From NCBI RefSeq assembly GCF_040436345.1, contig NC_133220.1, positions 6,946,436-7,010,435 of the forward strand: a stretch of 64,000 nt of DNA, given 5' to 3'. Within the stretch, counting starts at the first letter, position 1; the number at the start of each line of letters is the position of its first letter. This DNA is from Pagrus major (Eukaryota; Chordata; Actinopteri; Spariformes; Sparidae). Under the pieces are notes generated by a model. That model was not told the DNA's origin, did no database searches, and was given only the letters and a program-made list of their open reading frames with translations. The position numbers and the translations under genes are program-made. Positions 26,800-40,735 of this stretch are shown here, in pieces.

Positions 26800-29700
26800 C
26801 CTGTAACCCCTCGGTCTGCAACTCTAACCCACGTTTGAGCTTGTTTTAAAGTTTGGGGGTTAGTGGCTCCCATGTGGATGGACCCCTGTTTACTCAGACT
26901 GGATCACAGTTTGAGGACCTCGTCTGGTCTAAAGTGGAAAGCACACGGTGCATTTTTGTTTCCCTAAATTTACATCCAACTTCAGTTATATTATCTTTTT
27001 CCCTCAAACGGCTGCTGTGGCAGCTCGGTGGATTTCAGACCAAATCTGTCCCTCAGTGATCATGTGGTATACAAACAACCAGCTGGAGCAGGCCGCAGCT
27101 GCCCGACGTGAACTCCTCTGAAGGGTTTTCAGAAGGTGGAGCAGCATTTAAAAATCACGAGGAGACATTATGTCAAGGACGGAGCTCTTGATGTATCTCT
27201 GATTCGTCACAGCTTCGGTCTTTCAGCGTGCAGCTCACTACTTAAGGTCGGTCTGAGTCTGCGGTGGCCTGTGTGCAAAAGGATTTATCATCAGCTTGGA
27301 GGTAAGAGCAGGAAGATGAGCCCAGCTGACCTTTGACCCTCAGCATTTTTACCTCTTGACATTTTGATTTCCACTTTTTTTAACTTGACGACGGACTGCT
27401 GCAGTCCAGTGGAACTGACTTTAGGAGTTTTTCATCCATTTTTAAGAAATGTTTTTTAAAGAAGTGCACTTCATCGCTAACCGGACCAGTGTGCCCTTCT
27501 CACACACACACACACACACACACACAGTTATGCAAACAAACTGAACCGAGCAGAGCCAAGCAGTGCTTTATAATTAAATTTTACTACAGTGTTAAAACAC
27601 ACACACACACAGAGCATTAAGCACCAGCGACCCTGTAATAACTGTCGATGCAGTAATCGGCTCTTGTCTGGTGTGCTGCGGGAGCCGGTCACACCCCTGT
27701 AACCACGTCACATGATCTCAGTCTGAGGAAATATTCAAAACTGTCCTGAAATGTTCAAAAATCTTGGTGCGGGCTGTCATATTTGTACTTTTCTGAAGAC
27801 TGAATTGACTCTGAATCACTGTTTTTTTATTCCAACTGACTGATTCTGAGCTCTCCCAAAGGTTGAGGAAAGTCTTTAGCGTGCTGGCCTGTGAAACTGT
27901 GGAGGCCTGTTTCTGCCAAGAAAAAGAAAACCAATGAACAGTTAAAGGTGCACTATGTAGATTTGAGGAAGAAAAGTGGCTACCTTTCTAGGGTCAACAG
28001 GTGCTCTGGGGACCTTATTCCCCCCGAGAACGACTTGTTTATATGGAAATATATCATTGAAATATAACTGATTATTACCTTCTTAAAATTGTAAATATTA
28101 ACTTTCTAATGTTGATTTTTTTCCACCCTGAAACGACATAGTGCTCTTTTAATTTTCATCAACTTCTAAAATACTCAAAAATGTTTGGACACTAACTTAA
28201 AGACATTTCTTTGTCTTTTTTAAGTTAAAATTATGAGACGCTAACTCAGATTTATGCAAAAATATGAAATCCCAAATTAAGACTGAATGAAGTCAGAGTA
28301 CATAATTTGAGTTATTGTTAAAAGTAATAGTTTTGAATTATGAACATGAAGTCTGACAGCTTTTATTCATTCACTTTGAGTTACCATGAATATTTTCATT
28401 TTTGTCCATTTTAAATATTTCATCTGTTGTTTTTCTTTTCCTGGCAGAGATGAGCTTTTATAGTGAAACTTCTTTGATAATCTTGAGCTCGACGCAATAC
28501 TACTTTCCTCACTTGTGACACAAGAAATGTATTTACTCAATCCGACTTCCACACTGCAAAAGTCATCTAATTGGATTAATTATGATCTTAATTCATTTGA
28601 GATTTTACTTTAAAAGATTATAATTTATTTGGTGCTGTGTAACATTTTGTAAGAGGATATTTTTAGCTCGTTGATTTTATGATGAAATCAAATGTCTCCA
28701 GTGGCTCCAGCTGAATGAAGCTTGGTACTAACACACGACTTACATACACAGATGAACCTGCACTCCCTCTTCACAAGCTGCTCTTTCAGACTCAGCTGAC
28801 ATTTCTATCTGAGACAGTCGAGGCTGGTTTCTACTTGGGACATGTTGCGTGACAAAAATGAAGCAAAGTCAATAGTTGTAACACATTTTGAGAGTTTGTA
28901 TTCTCACAGATGACGTTTGTTTCTCTCGACTGTGACTGGACGTGTGATTATGTGGTGAGAAAACAGACGATAATATAAAAGTCTCATGTGCTGGTATCTG
29001 AATGTAAACACATATACGTGGGGCATGGCCTGTGGTTGCTGTACTAACAGTGTTTTATACATTATTATACTATTCCTGAATCCTCATTACAGTTTACGAC
29101 AAGATTATTTAAGCCTTAACAGTCTCAGATTTTCCCCCCCAATTATCACGAGTACATTAATTTGAGATAAATCACATATTATAGAATCGTGACAAAGTTA
29201 ACTGACATTACAATGTTTTTCATGCTTCACCTATAATGAGACGTGTGTGTACAGTATGTTTCCAGACAGCAGTTAAACAATTACATGTTTATAGAAATTC
29301 AAAACGCATTGCAACCCCAAATATTGAGTTTGGTATGGAAGCCCATTTGTGCCAGTGAAAATAAGCTGAGAATGATTTAAAAAATAAAGAAAATTAGGAT
29401 GTTTAGTATCTTGATTTTGACTTGTGATACTAGATTAATCCATAACTTGGACTAAAATAAAAATAATCTGGAGTTAGTATTCAGAAACCTAACTTGGTAA
29501 ATCTTTAAAATTTGACTTGGGAAAGAAAATACTGATTTAATTTTGTCAAGATCAAAATAGTCACAAGTCTGATTTACTAAATTTCATAATTAAAATGTAT
29601 ATTTTATCCACTATTTCATAATTTGAATTTGGATTGTCAACATTAACATTTAATCGTTTATAATTGGGGCGTATAAATCTTGTTTATGATTATAACTTGA

Positions 29701-32700
29701 CAATCCTGACTTACCACTTTTATTTCTGTCACTCCAAACTATTTTCTTCTTCTTTTTTGTATTTTGGTAAAATGTGCTTCCATAGTTCCTTGATAGATTC
29801 AATTTCCAGCTCTCACATCAGTTCACCTCCACAAACTGACAGAGAAAACTCCTGCAATAATGTCTAATAACTAACAACCAGACATGTATTAACCAGCGTG
29901 CTTTGAGGAGAGGTCCTTCAGATGATTGGTGGCCGCACAGTGTTTAGTAAACTCTGTGGTGGCCTGTGTGCGTTACCCAACACTACAGCCAGCGTCGTTT
30001 TAAACTGATATGTAACAGGAGCGGCTCTTTTGGTTTGCTGGTGCCTTACAGGAATGAGAGCAGAACACAATGAGAGCAGAACCAAAGACGATGAGTTAAT
30101 CTGAATGAATGAGTTTTCCTGTAAAGATATTAAGAGCAGTGCTTCTTTCACTGCCGCTCACGGCTCAATGTTTGTTCTTACACTAAACTAAATTCTTTCT
30201 GCTGAAGCACCACTTGAAACTGAACTCTGACGACCCTCCTGCTCAGGATCCTCTGTGTTGCCTTCAGACAAAAAACATATCTGAAGTTTGTTTTTAGTTG
30301 GTTTCTCAGATGCGTTAAAACTAAATCCTGCAAAAAGTCACAGAGTCCTCTAAAGTAACAGAAACCCAACAAACTCCGTTCTAAAAAAGGGATGACTGGC
30401 ACTGCTGAGTCCATCAAAGCATCGTTTTGCTGTATGTTTTAGCCCATTGACTTCAAATTGTACTAATTTATCCACTTCAGACTTACATTATTCCTCTACA
30501 AACCATTTGACCATTACAGGTCACATGTGGATGTTGAGAAAAGAGTAATGTCATTATCGTCAATTATTAAAATTGTTCAAAAACAAAACAAAAAAAGTGT
30601 TCTAGCAATTTTGGGGTTAAAGAAATGAAATGAAAATCATTCATCTTAAAGCTTTTTAGGCCTTAGTTATGTGAAAACAAACATTCCTGGACACCTAACA
30701 TTGTAAGAATTAACACAACCATATACTGAACAATGACAGCAATAACAACTAAACAGGTCGTTTAATTTATTACGGTAATTTGTATCTTCAGAGTGTAAAT
30801 GAATTTGGCTTATTAGAAGAATATTTGTGGTTCTGGTTTTTGTAGTTTTTTTTCAATATAACACATTTTCAAAATGTTAAATGGACCTTTTTTGTCAGAC
30901 ATATGGATTGTGTTGTTCTTGTGTTACTTTTGAGTCATTTTCCTTTAAGCCATCTTGTAAAATGTCGTATAAATCCTTTTTTTATTGTTTTTGTTGAGCA
31001 GAATTGTAAAGAAAAATAATGAAAATATGTGTTGGGTGGAAAAACCTGTGACATCTGGTTGTTGGGCAACCATGTAAGTTTTATATTTGTAAAAAAAAAA
31101 ACCGAACGTATTTTAACAACGTAGAATTTTTTAAGGAGGGCTATTCTCGTATTCCACTCTGTAGAGAATGAAGAGTTTTGTACATAATGGTGTAAAGTGA
31201 AATAGCAGCCCAGATGTACAATAATTATTTTGCTATTAAAACAGATGTCTTACTAAATACAGAGATATAAATAAGAACTGTTCAATATAATGTTCATTTA
31301 CCTTTCTTTGACTAATTACAATGTTGTTGAGACACCTTGACATTTTGAATTTGTAGTTAGTTTGCCAACAGCCACCATGAGAATGGAAAAGATTTAGCAT
31401 TTCTCTTCACTGAGCCGGAGAATATCTCACTCACGTTGTCAACGTTTGCCAGAAAAACACTGATATAAGTTTTGCGAGCTGCTGATATACAGGGTCAACT
31501 CTATCAGGTTTAAGTTACGGGTTTTGGTGACCGTTCAACGAGACGACGTCACTGACGCGACTGTTCGCTGCGTATAATTATGTATCGTCACAGTCTTATA
31601 TTTCATTAGTTTTACGACAAACTGCAACTCTGAGGTTGAAAAATTATCTTTTAAATTGACAAACAATTGCTAACAATACTTTAAAGGCGTTATTCGGTCA
31701 AAGTGCCAAAATATTTGACCTACACGTAAATCAAGTGCTGTTGGAGAGAAAAAAAAACAAGACACTACAAATTCAAAATGTCAATGTAAGCCAATACAAG
31801 CTCATTTAGCCATTATGTTGCATAGCTACACATTATTTTGCTCCACTGACGATGTTTGTTAAAGCCATATTAACCACTACACTAAACCACTCCTATGGCC
31901 TGAAGGACTACAGTTTTAATAAAAGAAGCCAGAATAGGCATTAAGTTGCTCTCTATTGTTTCACATGATGGCCTATTGGGGTTTTTGTAAGCAAATTAAA
32001 AAATGTTTATCACATTCTTCTGTTAAACTTATTGTAACTTGAAGCTTTTTTGGAATATATTCACTGCTGGTTGTCTTTCATGACATTGTTTTGCTTTTAC
32101 AGTATTATAATAAATTCACACAGCGGCCATTTTGAATATTTGGGAAGTCTAACTGCACTACATAGCCTCTTCATGTCACAGTTTTCAAGTGGAAAAACAT
32201 GTTAAAACAAATAGAATCCAGAGGAATATACAGTAGGTCCACATTTTAATATTGTAGCCTGTAACGTTAGCTAGTGTTAGCTCGCACTGGGTAGCCTAAC
32301 GTTAGCTAAGTCTTGTACTGTAGTGAGCAGCTGGTTAGCTTTCCAGCTAGCTGTTAAAATAAAACCATTGGATCTTTTATTCATTCTAGTTTCTGACCAA
32401 ATTATCAAGAAGGCTGCTGTGAGAATAACGTCAGAGGGAATTTTTCATGCAACATTTCAGGTTTGGTGAGGTCCTTGATTGTATTTGTTTATTATTATTT
32501 TGCTTATTTTCTGTTCTGCACTGACAGTAAGAGCTGACATGACTTCAACCATGGTGGTTATTTTTGTCATTAAACAGACAGCTTCCATTTTGATGAATGT
32601 TTTGCCTGTTTTCTGTCACTGAGGTTTGTATGATTGTGTCCATTTTGAGCATGCGGATAACAAAACTGAACAAAACTTAATAACTGCGCACAAATTCTTA

Positions 32701-32750
32701 AATCGTACGCTCAAACCTGCTTAAACACACACAGCAGCTTCATAAAATAA
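26800..32750 (+). other. dennd6a 3'UTR and intergenic DNA
   Basis: No further coding exon is recognised. The dennd6a 3'UTR starts at 26800. AATAAA hexamers lie near 29383, 29455 and 32744, but the true end cannot be chosen from sequence alone. The region holds a MITE-like copy (27942-28152), (CA)n runs near 27502-27526 and 27597-27611, and AT-rich unique DNA. Confidence 0.6.
27942..28152 (+). repeat. MITE-like element, copy 2, with inverted ends
   Basis: The left end ttaaaggtgcactatgtag and the right end gacatagtgctcttttaa are imperfect inverted repeats of each other. The interior matches the copy at 15476-15658 in order. This fits a short non-autonomous DNA transposon; the superfamily is not determined. 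Confidence 0.6.
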
Positions 32751-33293
32751 AGAAAGCGTTTATTGGACAAAAAAATGAACATACGCCCCCGAGAGCAGGA
32801 AGAGTCATCAACATTTTTAACTGTTTTCCAGGAAGTTACAAACTCCTGTAGAGCAATAAAGCTTCTTTACACTTTTTAAAATGTAACAAACCAAAATCAT
32901 TACTACAAATCTTTAAACTGAGCTGAACAAAATCAGTCAAATCAGCTGGGTGGTATTTTATTTCGACCTCTAAAGAGTGTGAGATCCATCCTAAGTTAAT
33001 AAACTTAACACACGTTAGAATTTCACAAAATGTTGTGGGCACGTTGGGGGTTTGACCTAAAATTTAGGAAAAACAAATACACTGAAAAGAACAATATAAA
33101 GTCAAAGATGTTATTAAAAGTTCATTCTGGAAATATAATCACATACGTTTATCAAATCAGCGATGTTTGAATTTCATTAATGATTAACTATGGATTGGAT
33201 AAATGCTCAAATGATCATTCTTGTTGAGGAAATCTCGATGAAGATGAAGAGCAGAGGATACAGCTTTTCACACACACGCCTCTGTATGTTTCA

Positions 33294-36200
33294 TTAAAGC
33301 AGATTTCCTTTTCCCTCTTCTCTTTCATCCACATTACCAAACTTTCTGGTCTTCTTCCCTCCCTTTGGACGGCCTCTCCTGCTGCTGATTTGCTGTTTCG
33401 CCTGCCACTCATAGACGTCCTCCAACAGTGCGTCTCCTCTGGGAGAGTAGCTGATGGAGGACCAGGTGAGGACGGAGCCGCGGTACGGCCTAAAATAAAA
33501 AACAAATAGTAAATTAATACTATAATAATAATGTATATAGGAAATTACATTTAATGGCAAAGTAACATTGTGGTATATCCTGTCAATCATTATTCTCTCA
33601 TCATTAATTCCTCTCATGTGATTTTCTTACCTTCCTTTACTGCTTTTATTTGTTTATTTTATAAATCTAGATCTCGATGTCACTAATGCGACTGTTGGCT
33701 GTGTATTGTCTTAATTAATAATTAGTTTTTAGGGAAAAAGATACTTTAATTGTTTGTACATCAGTCTTAAACCTCACACACACACACACACACACACATA
33801 CCCGTGGACACCGCTGGTCATGTAGTTGAAGACTTCTCTGTAGCTGAGAGGATAATCCCACATCTGGACGTCTGTCACCTGACCATCAAAATCTGTAAAT
33901 TCAATCACAGGCTCACCTGACCAGACATACTGAACACACACACACACACACACACACACATGGACACACACGGACACACACAGCAGATATATGATATTAG
34001 AGACATGATGAAGATTAAATACATTAAACTGTCGATGGACCTGTAGTCAAAGCCATTTTCAGACATGGATTATTGCAGGATTCATTTATCTGTTGAGTCT
34101 GATTATCAGGCTAAAGCTACAAACATGCTGAACAAGAGAAGTTTGGTTCAGTATGCATATATATCCTCTGTTCTCACCTGATTAGGTATCAGCTTCCTGA
34201 TGCTGATGTTGGAGCCACTAAACACCTGGGCCACATTCTTCATGGAGTCCAAGGTGAGGCAGACTCTGCTCCAGATGTCCGGTCCGATGTTTGACCAGAA
34301 TCGTATGCTAGATGTAAAGCTCAGCGTGTCGTATGAGTTAAAGGTTAGTGTATAACCAAGTCCATTGCCGCTCAGCTGCAAATGGTTCCTGGATCGACTG
34401 AGTGTGAAGATGGTGGGATAACTTGTTTGTACATAGTCAGTGAGGTAACGCAGACACACGGACACACCTGCAGGGATCAGTGGACATAAGTGATCAACTA
34501 TTTTAGTTGACAAAGTAAAAAACACATTGACACAGTTGTTTTGTTGTTTAAGAACATGAATAAAAAAGGACAATTTGTAATGCAGCTGGTATCAGCTTCC
34601 ACCACAACACAGAAATCCCACAGAGCCCCTTTAAACAAGTGCTTCATTTGTCAAAACATAACTATAAAAAACATCAGAATCATGATTTAGTGGCCAAGAG
34701 CGGATTAATATCATAGTAAATATTTGGCACATATGGGTATTTTAATCTTGTGATGATTGTGGTGGCCCCTTGTGGACAATAAGGGTAGTGTTCCCATCAC
34801 CTTGTGTCATAAAAATCTTGATCTGGCTAGAATCATTTGTTCACTCTGGTGGTTTTCCATCACAGTTCTGCTCTGTTTATGATCTGCGGTCATGCAGACC
34901 AGTGCTGTCTGCCCAGCATAGAAGATAACACATGCTAAGTAAAGCAAGTGTAATAAAAAATGACTTGACATATGAAATACTCTCAGTCTATCTGCCCTCT
35001 TGTGGTCAGACTTCACTAAATGCAGCTTTAATATGGAGGACATGATGAAGAAAATAATTATAGCCTTTTGACGGAGGAACACTGATGGAATCTGTTCCTG
35101 TTCTGCCTCCACACGAGAACCTAAATTATATCTTCTTATAGCAGCAACATTTTGGATTTCATATCCTGACACTGTGTTTCTGTTTGGTTATGAAGGGTAG
35201 TTTGTGAATAGACTTACCTCTGGTAGAAGGTGCTGTGGTGGTGGTGTAGGGACGCTTGGTGGTGGTGTTGGGAGCGTAATGCGTGGTGGTGGGAGGTTTG
35301 GAGGTGGTGGGGTAATGCGTGGTGGTGGGAGGTTTGGAGGTGGTGGGGTAATGCATGGTGGTGGGAGGTTTGGAGGTGGTGGGGTAATGCGTGGTGGTGG
35401 GAGGTTTGGAGGTGGTGGGGTAATGCGTGGTGGTGGGAGGTTTGGAGGTGGTGGGGTAGGGAGTTTTGGTGGTGGTGAGGGGACGCTTTGTGGTGTAGGG
35501 AGGGGTGTTGGTGTAGTAGGGACTGGTGGTGTAGGAAGGAGTGGAAGGCCAAGAGGGTGGAAAGAATGAAATTCCTCCTCTATAACGAGACAAAGTGAAC
35601 ATCTTCCCGTTTAAATTTAGTCCATGAGGTCCTGCAGAAAGAGAGAGGGAGACATGTCAGCATATATGTAAAAAAGTGCTTTTACTAATGCATCCTATAA
35701 ATGTTTCGCTTTAATAGCTTTAATCTGGAGGACATGATGAAGAAAATAATTATAGCCTTTTGACGGAGGAACACTGATGGAATCTGTTCCTGTTCTGCCT
35801 CCACACGAGAACCTAAATTATATCTTCTTATAGCAGCAACATTTTGGATTACTGTGTTTCTGTTTGGTTATGAAGGCTAGTTTGTGAATAGACTTACCTC
35901 TGGTAGAAGGTGCTGTGGTGGTGGTGGTGTAGGGACGCTTGGTAGTGGTGTTGGGAGCTCCACTATAACGAGACAAAGTGAACTTCTTCCCGTTTAAATT
36001 TAGTCCATGAGGTCCTGCAGAAAGAGAGAGGGAGACATGTCAGTATATATGTAAAAAAGTGTTTTTACTTATGCATCCTATAAATGTTTTGGGGTTTTAT
36101 GTGCTTGTTTTTAATCATGACATATCACATTTATATGTAAGGGATAATGCCCGACGAAGTGTCCATTATCAGGTATCAATGGATGACGTGGAAGCCAGAA

Positions 36201-37510
36201 CCATCAGACGTTTTTCTCAAGCAAGAACTCTGTTTCTGTGACAACATCTGAGGGTTTGACTAATACCTGGAACAATCATCACCACCCCATGAGGTTCTTA
36301 TGCAATTATAAGGTTCTTATTAACATGAAGGTCCAGCAGCCAGTAGCTCCTCCAAGTTTGCTACATTTTTAGTTTTTTTAACAAACATTTTTTCGGCCTT
36401 ATTGTTGAGACAGGCATTGCCTATGGCAGAAGTACTGTCATCATCGTTGGAGAAGAAAGCAGGTGTTTTGGATTAAGTACAAAAGACTTTGAGAACATCA
36501 CGGCCCACGGCGTCTGTTGACCATCCAACCTGACCTGCTTGACCACCCCAGGCAGGAAGAGAGTCAGAATAAGAGCAAAGCAAAAGCATCACTGTAACAT
36601 TAGAGAATAGTGCATTTGTTGGGGACTATTTTCTGCAGTGGATTAATACACATTTGGTGCTCCAGTGAGTATTTTTGGCAGTGGGATGGTCAGTGAGTGT
36701 GTGTGTGTCTCACTGATGTGTTTTTGGAGCTCTATAAATGCTGTAAAAAAATTGATGTTTTGCAGTAAGTGTGTGAGAAATCAACTTCTGCTTTAACTGA
36801 AAATGATACAAATGTCGACACACAGGTGTGTCAGTCAAACTGCGAGATTTGAATGCGGTCAAACTGGCTTTGCAAAACAAGCATCATAAAGTGGAAGTGT
36901 TTTTGTGTCCGTGCTCTGTCACCACTATCCCTGAGTATAAGTCACGTATTACATTGACTCTCCCTACTGTAACAAAGTCTTTTTAAAATAGGTCATTTCA
37001 CTTTATACTTGAAGGCTGCGGCGAGCAGTTAGTGAACTGTCTTTTCTGGTTTTAAAGGCTGCATACAGTAAAATGATGTCATGTCCATAGCTCTTTTTAT
37101 TTATATTGTATTGTAGATTAATCGGCCTAATGATTATATAATACACCGAACAAGGTCGCTGTATTTGCAGACGGATGATGCAATCCACTCACCCACTTTT
37201 TACTTTTATCTAACTACATTTAACTTGTACTTGAGTATAGTATTCAAGCATTATTTCCATTCCTGCCAGAATCCACAATTATTCTTTTTTTGTTTTGTCA
37301 TTTTGAGTAGCCCCTCAGTTTCATTTGCGATGGCATAACTGGACAATATTGTCATTGGCAGCAACACACAAAAAATAATTGTGAAGTCGTTTTTCATGCA
37401 GAACATGAGGCATAATAAAATTATTTATCCAACAAACTCGAAGTTGAAACACCTAACCTGTTTTTCTACCACACACACACACGCACGCACGCACGCACGC
37501 ACGCACGCAC

Positions 37511-37547
<37 letters not shown>

Positions 37548-37808
37548 TTCACTTATGTACTTTCTGGACATGTTACAGTGTGAGTTCCTCTGAATAAAAG
37601 TGTGGTTGTGTGTTGTTTATATAAGCTGCATTTCACCAGGAAGTCATTTATGTTTATTTGTATTTAAAAAAAAAAATATTTTAAATTCATTTTGGTGTGT
37701 GTGCTCACCTGGTGTCGTCAAACTTGTCGTTGGTTTTGGAGATGCTACATTCACCAGTGCTGAAATCACTGCCATCACCAGAGGAGCATGAACCAGCTTC
37801 ATCTTCAT
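33294..37808 (-). CDS. Pentraxin-like gene A with mucin-like insertion
   Basis: Secreted pentraxin-family (CRP/SAP-type) protein of unusual layout. Minus-strand coding exons: 37709-37808, 35218-35631, 34178-34467, 33802-33929, 33294-33489; phases join to 1128 nt, 375 residues. Residues 1-22 are a signal peptide (MKMKLVHAPLVMAVISALVNVA). Residues 34-55 (LNLNGKMFTL...) match the first pentraxin strand. Residues about 60-170 are Thr/Pro/Ser/Tyr-rich, with five 12-residue repeats of type YPTTSKPPTTTH at about 92-152. Residues 172-268 (VSVCLRYLTDYVQ...WSRVCLTLDS) carry the expected disulfide pair C176-C241. Residues 281-298 (DFDGQVTDVQMWDYPLSY) match the pentraxin signature region (GEIxDVxMWDxxLS). 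Residues 348-361 (RRGRPKGGKKTRKF) are a basic tail, followed by an acidic end. The usual Glu-Gln-Asp calcium loop is shortened. A possible AATAAA lies at 32957-32962. Fish gene name unknown. Confidence 0.85.
33777..33960 (-). repeat. UG-repeat tracts flanking exon 4 of gene A
   Basis: On the gene's strand the donor side reads gtatgtgtgtgtg (33777-33799) and the acceptor side is a (TG)n run ending ttcag (about 33932-33960). The same layout is found in genes B and C. Confidence 0.9.
35277..35456 (-). repeat. 36-bp coding minisatellite, 5 units (gene A)
   Basis: Five head-to-tail 36-bp units start at 35277, 35313, 35349, 35385 and 35421. They differ by almost no bases (unit three has gcatgg for gcgtgg). 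Each codes for 12 residues (YPTTSKPPTTTH), so unit changes keep the frame. High Thr/Pro predicts dense O-glycosylation. The plus-strand frames here (Gly-rich or Trp-rich) are shadows. Confidence 0.95.
35898..36014 (-). CDS. Duplicated in-frame exon 2b of pentraxin-like gene A
   Basis: A second, shorter copy of exon 2 lies upstream of the main one in gene order. It keeps the acceptor (ctgcag), the opening GPHGLNLNGK, KFTLSRYSG (Lys in place of the first Met), a short TTTKRPYTTTT stretch, the APSTR end and the GTAAGT donor. It is 117 nt with phase 1 at both ends, so it can be included or skipped without a frame change (gene A would be 414 residues with it). The intron between the two copies repeats 35020-35210 at about 35717-35890, so roughly 700 bp was duplicated. 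Whether it is spliced in is unknown. Confidence 0.65.
37472..37543 (+). repeat. (CA)n/(CGCA)n microsatellite, intron 1 of gene A
   Basis: A compound run of acac and acgc units. Gene B has a related but different run at 44625-44704, which includes a cgcgcgcg core. Confidence 0.9.
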
Positions 37809-37829
37809 CCTCGCTCGGCTGATCAGAGT

Positions 37830-38000
37830 CTCTGCAGAAGTGTCTGTGTGTCCTCACTGTGTGAAAGTGTTTATCCGTCTGCACTTCCTTCCAACACTCT
37901 CATTTCCTGGTTTAAGTCTTAAGTTTCATTTCTGTGTGAAGAAACTCCCCCAGTCCGTCTCTGATTCAGTCACACTCCACTTTTCTCTCCCACCAGTGTT
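37830..38000 (-). promoter_or_regulatory. Candidate promoter of pentraxin-like gene A
   Basis: Minus-strand sequence upstream of the ATG at 37808. A TATA-like ggataaacac sits about 60 bp upstream and is shared with gene B; gene C has ggataaaccc. Read on the other strand this is tgtttatc, a forkhead-type word. Farther up, ggggagtttc (37943-37952) resembles a kappa-B half-site and lies in a segment missing from B. All site calls are by eye. Confidence 0.3.
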
Positions 38001-38598
38001 GTTTTAGCTCAATAACAGTCCAGTCTTTTACATGCTATCATCTGTAGGCTGGTGTGTAAGTGGTACAGGACAGGAGAAAATGAAGAGAGTGGGTCTCTTG
38101 TCTACATGATCACTCATTGGCTGTTGTAGGCTCTAGGGCGGACATAGAAGCTCCTATCTGATCAAATGAGCTGCAAATCAAACGACTGCAATCTCCGGAT
38201 CTCTGGTGTAGAGGGATTATGTCATCTGCTGTGAAATCTATTTTGATGAGTCTTCTTGCAAATAAAAGCATGACATATGTACATATACAGTATATGTGTG
38301 TGTGCATGTGTGTATATACGTATATGTATAAACATATATTATTATTAATAATAATAATTAAAAACTTTCCTGGAACCAGAAATGAACATACGCCCCGAGA
38401 GCAGGATGAGTCATCAACATTTTTAATGGTTTTCCAGGAAGTTACAAACTCTAAAATACCATAAAACACCTTCAAAACAGCTGTTTTTAACACTGTTAGG
38501 CCTGATACTGCCGTATAGGTGAGATATGGAGCAAGACATATGTGATTTAAACACTAAACTGCGAAATGCTCCATTATGTTCACCGGATAGCTGCTAAC

Positions 38599-40211
<1,613 letters not shown>

Positions 40212-40705
40212 TGTCTGTCTGTATGACCATCAGAATCAGCACAATGCAGCTACAATGTGAACTGTAGAGCTTCGTTACTCCTTTTTAAAATTTAACAAAC
40301 GAAAATCATTACTACAAATCTTTAAATAGCTGGGTGATATCTTATTTGCACCCCTAAAGAGTGTGAGATCCATCCTAAGTTAATAAACTTAACACACGTT
40401 TGAATTTCACAAAATGTTGTGGGCACATTGGGGGTTTGACCTAAAATTTAGGAAAAACAAATACACTGAAAAGAACAATATAAAGTCAAAGATGTTATTA
40501 AAAGTTCATTCTGTAAATATAATCACATACGTTTATCAAATCAGCGATGTTTGAATTTCATTAATGATTAACTATGGATTGGATAAATGCTCAAATGATC
40601 ATTCTTGTTGAGGAAATCACGATGAAGATGAAGAGCAGAGGATACAGATTTTCACACACACGCCTCTGTATGTTTCATTCAAGCTGATTTCTTATTCTCT
40701 CTTTT

Positions 40706-40735
40706 CTTTACTTTTCTTTACTTTTCTTTACTAGA
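40706..40735 (+). repeat. 10-bp tandem repeat at the end of gene B
   Basis: Three copies of about 10 bp (ctttactttt) lie exactly where gene A codes for its last 14 residues, overlapping the stop of gene B. This explains the shorter C-terminus of B. Confidence 0.75.

Larger units (their letters stand above)
32770..38380. repeat. Tandem duplication unit A (pentraxin-like gene A)
   Basis: The left edge carries 'gaacatacgccc', 'gagcagga' and 'gtcatcaacatttttaa' followed by 'ttttccaggaagttacaaac'. The same series recurs at about 38380-38450 (start of unit B) and 45518-45590 (start of unit C). The unit then carries one complete pentraxin-like gene on the minus strand and its 5' flank. Net unit length is about 5.6 kb. 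Confidence 0.8.

Noticed and set aside
33215-33505. Frame starting MFFILGRTAAPSS over the last exon of gene A
   Set aside because: Wrong reading frame. The splice phase from exon 4 selects the frame giving PYRGSVLTWSSISYS.
35204-35569. Plus-strand Gly-rich (121 codons) and Trp-rich frames
   Set aside because: They are antisense shadows of the 36-bp repeat that codes for the Thr/Pro segment of gene A.
37441-37543. CA/CGCA array considered as a CRISPR-like or satellite structure
   Set aside because: The units are 2-4 bp with no spacers. It is a plain microsatellite.
38110-38493. 127-codon minus-strand open frame, repeated exactly at 45245-45628
   Set aside because: It lies in the duplicated 5' flank of the pentraxin-like genes, runs through TA/TG simple sequence, and its identity between copies is explained by recent segment duplication. 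It has no domain.
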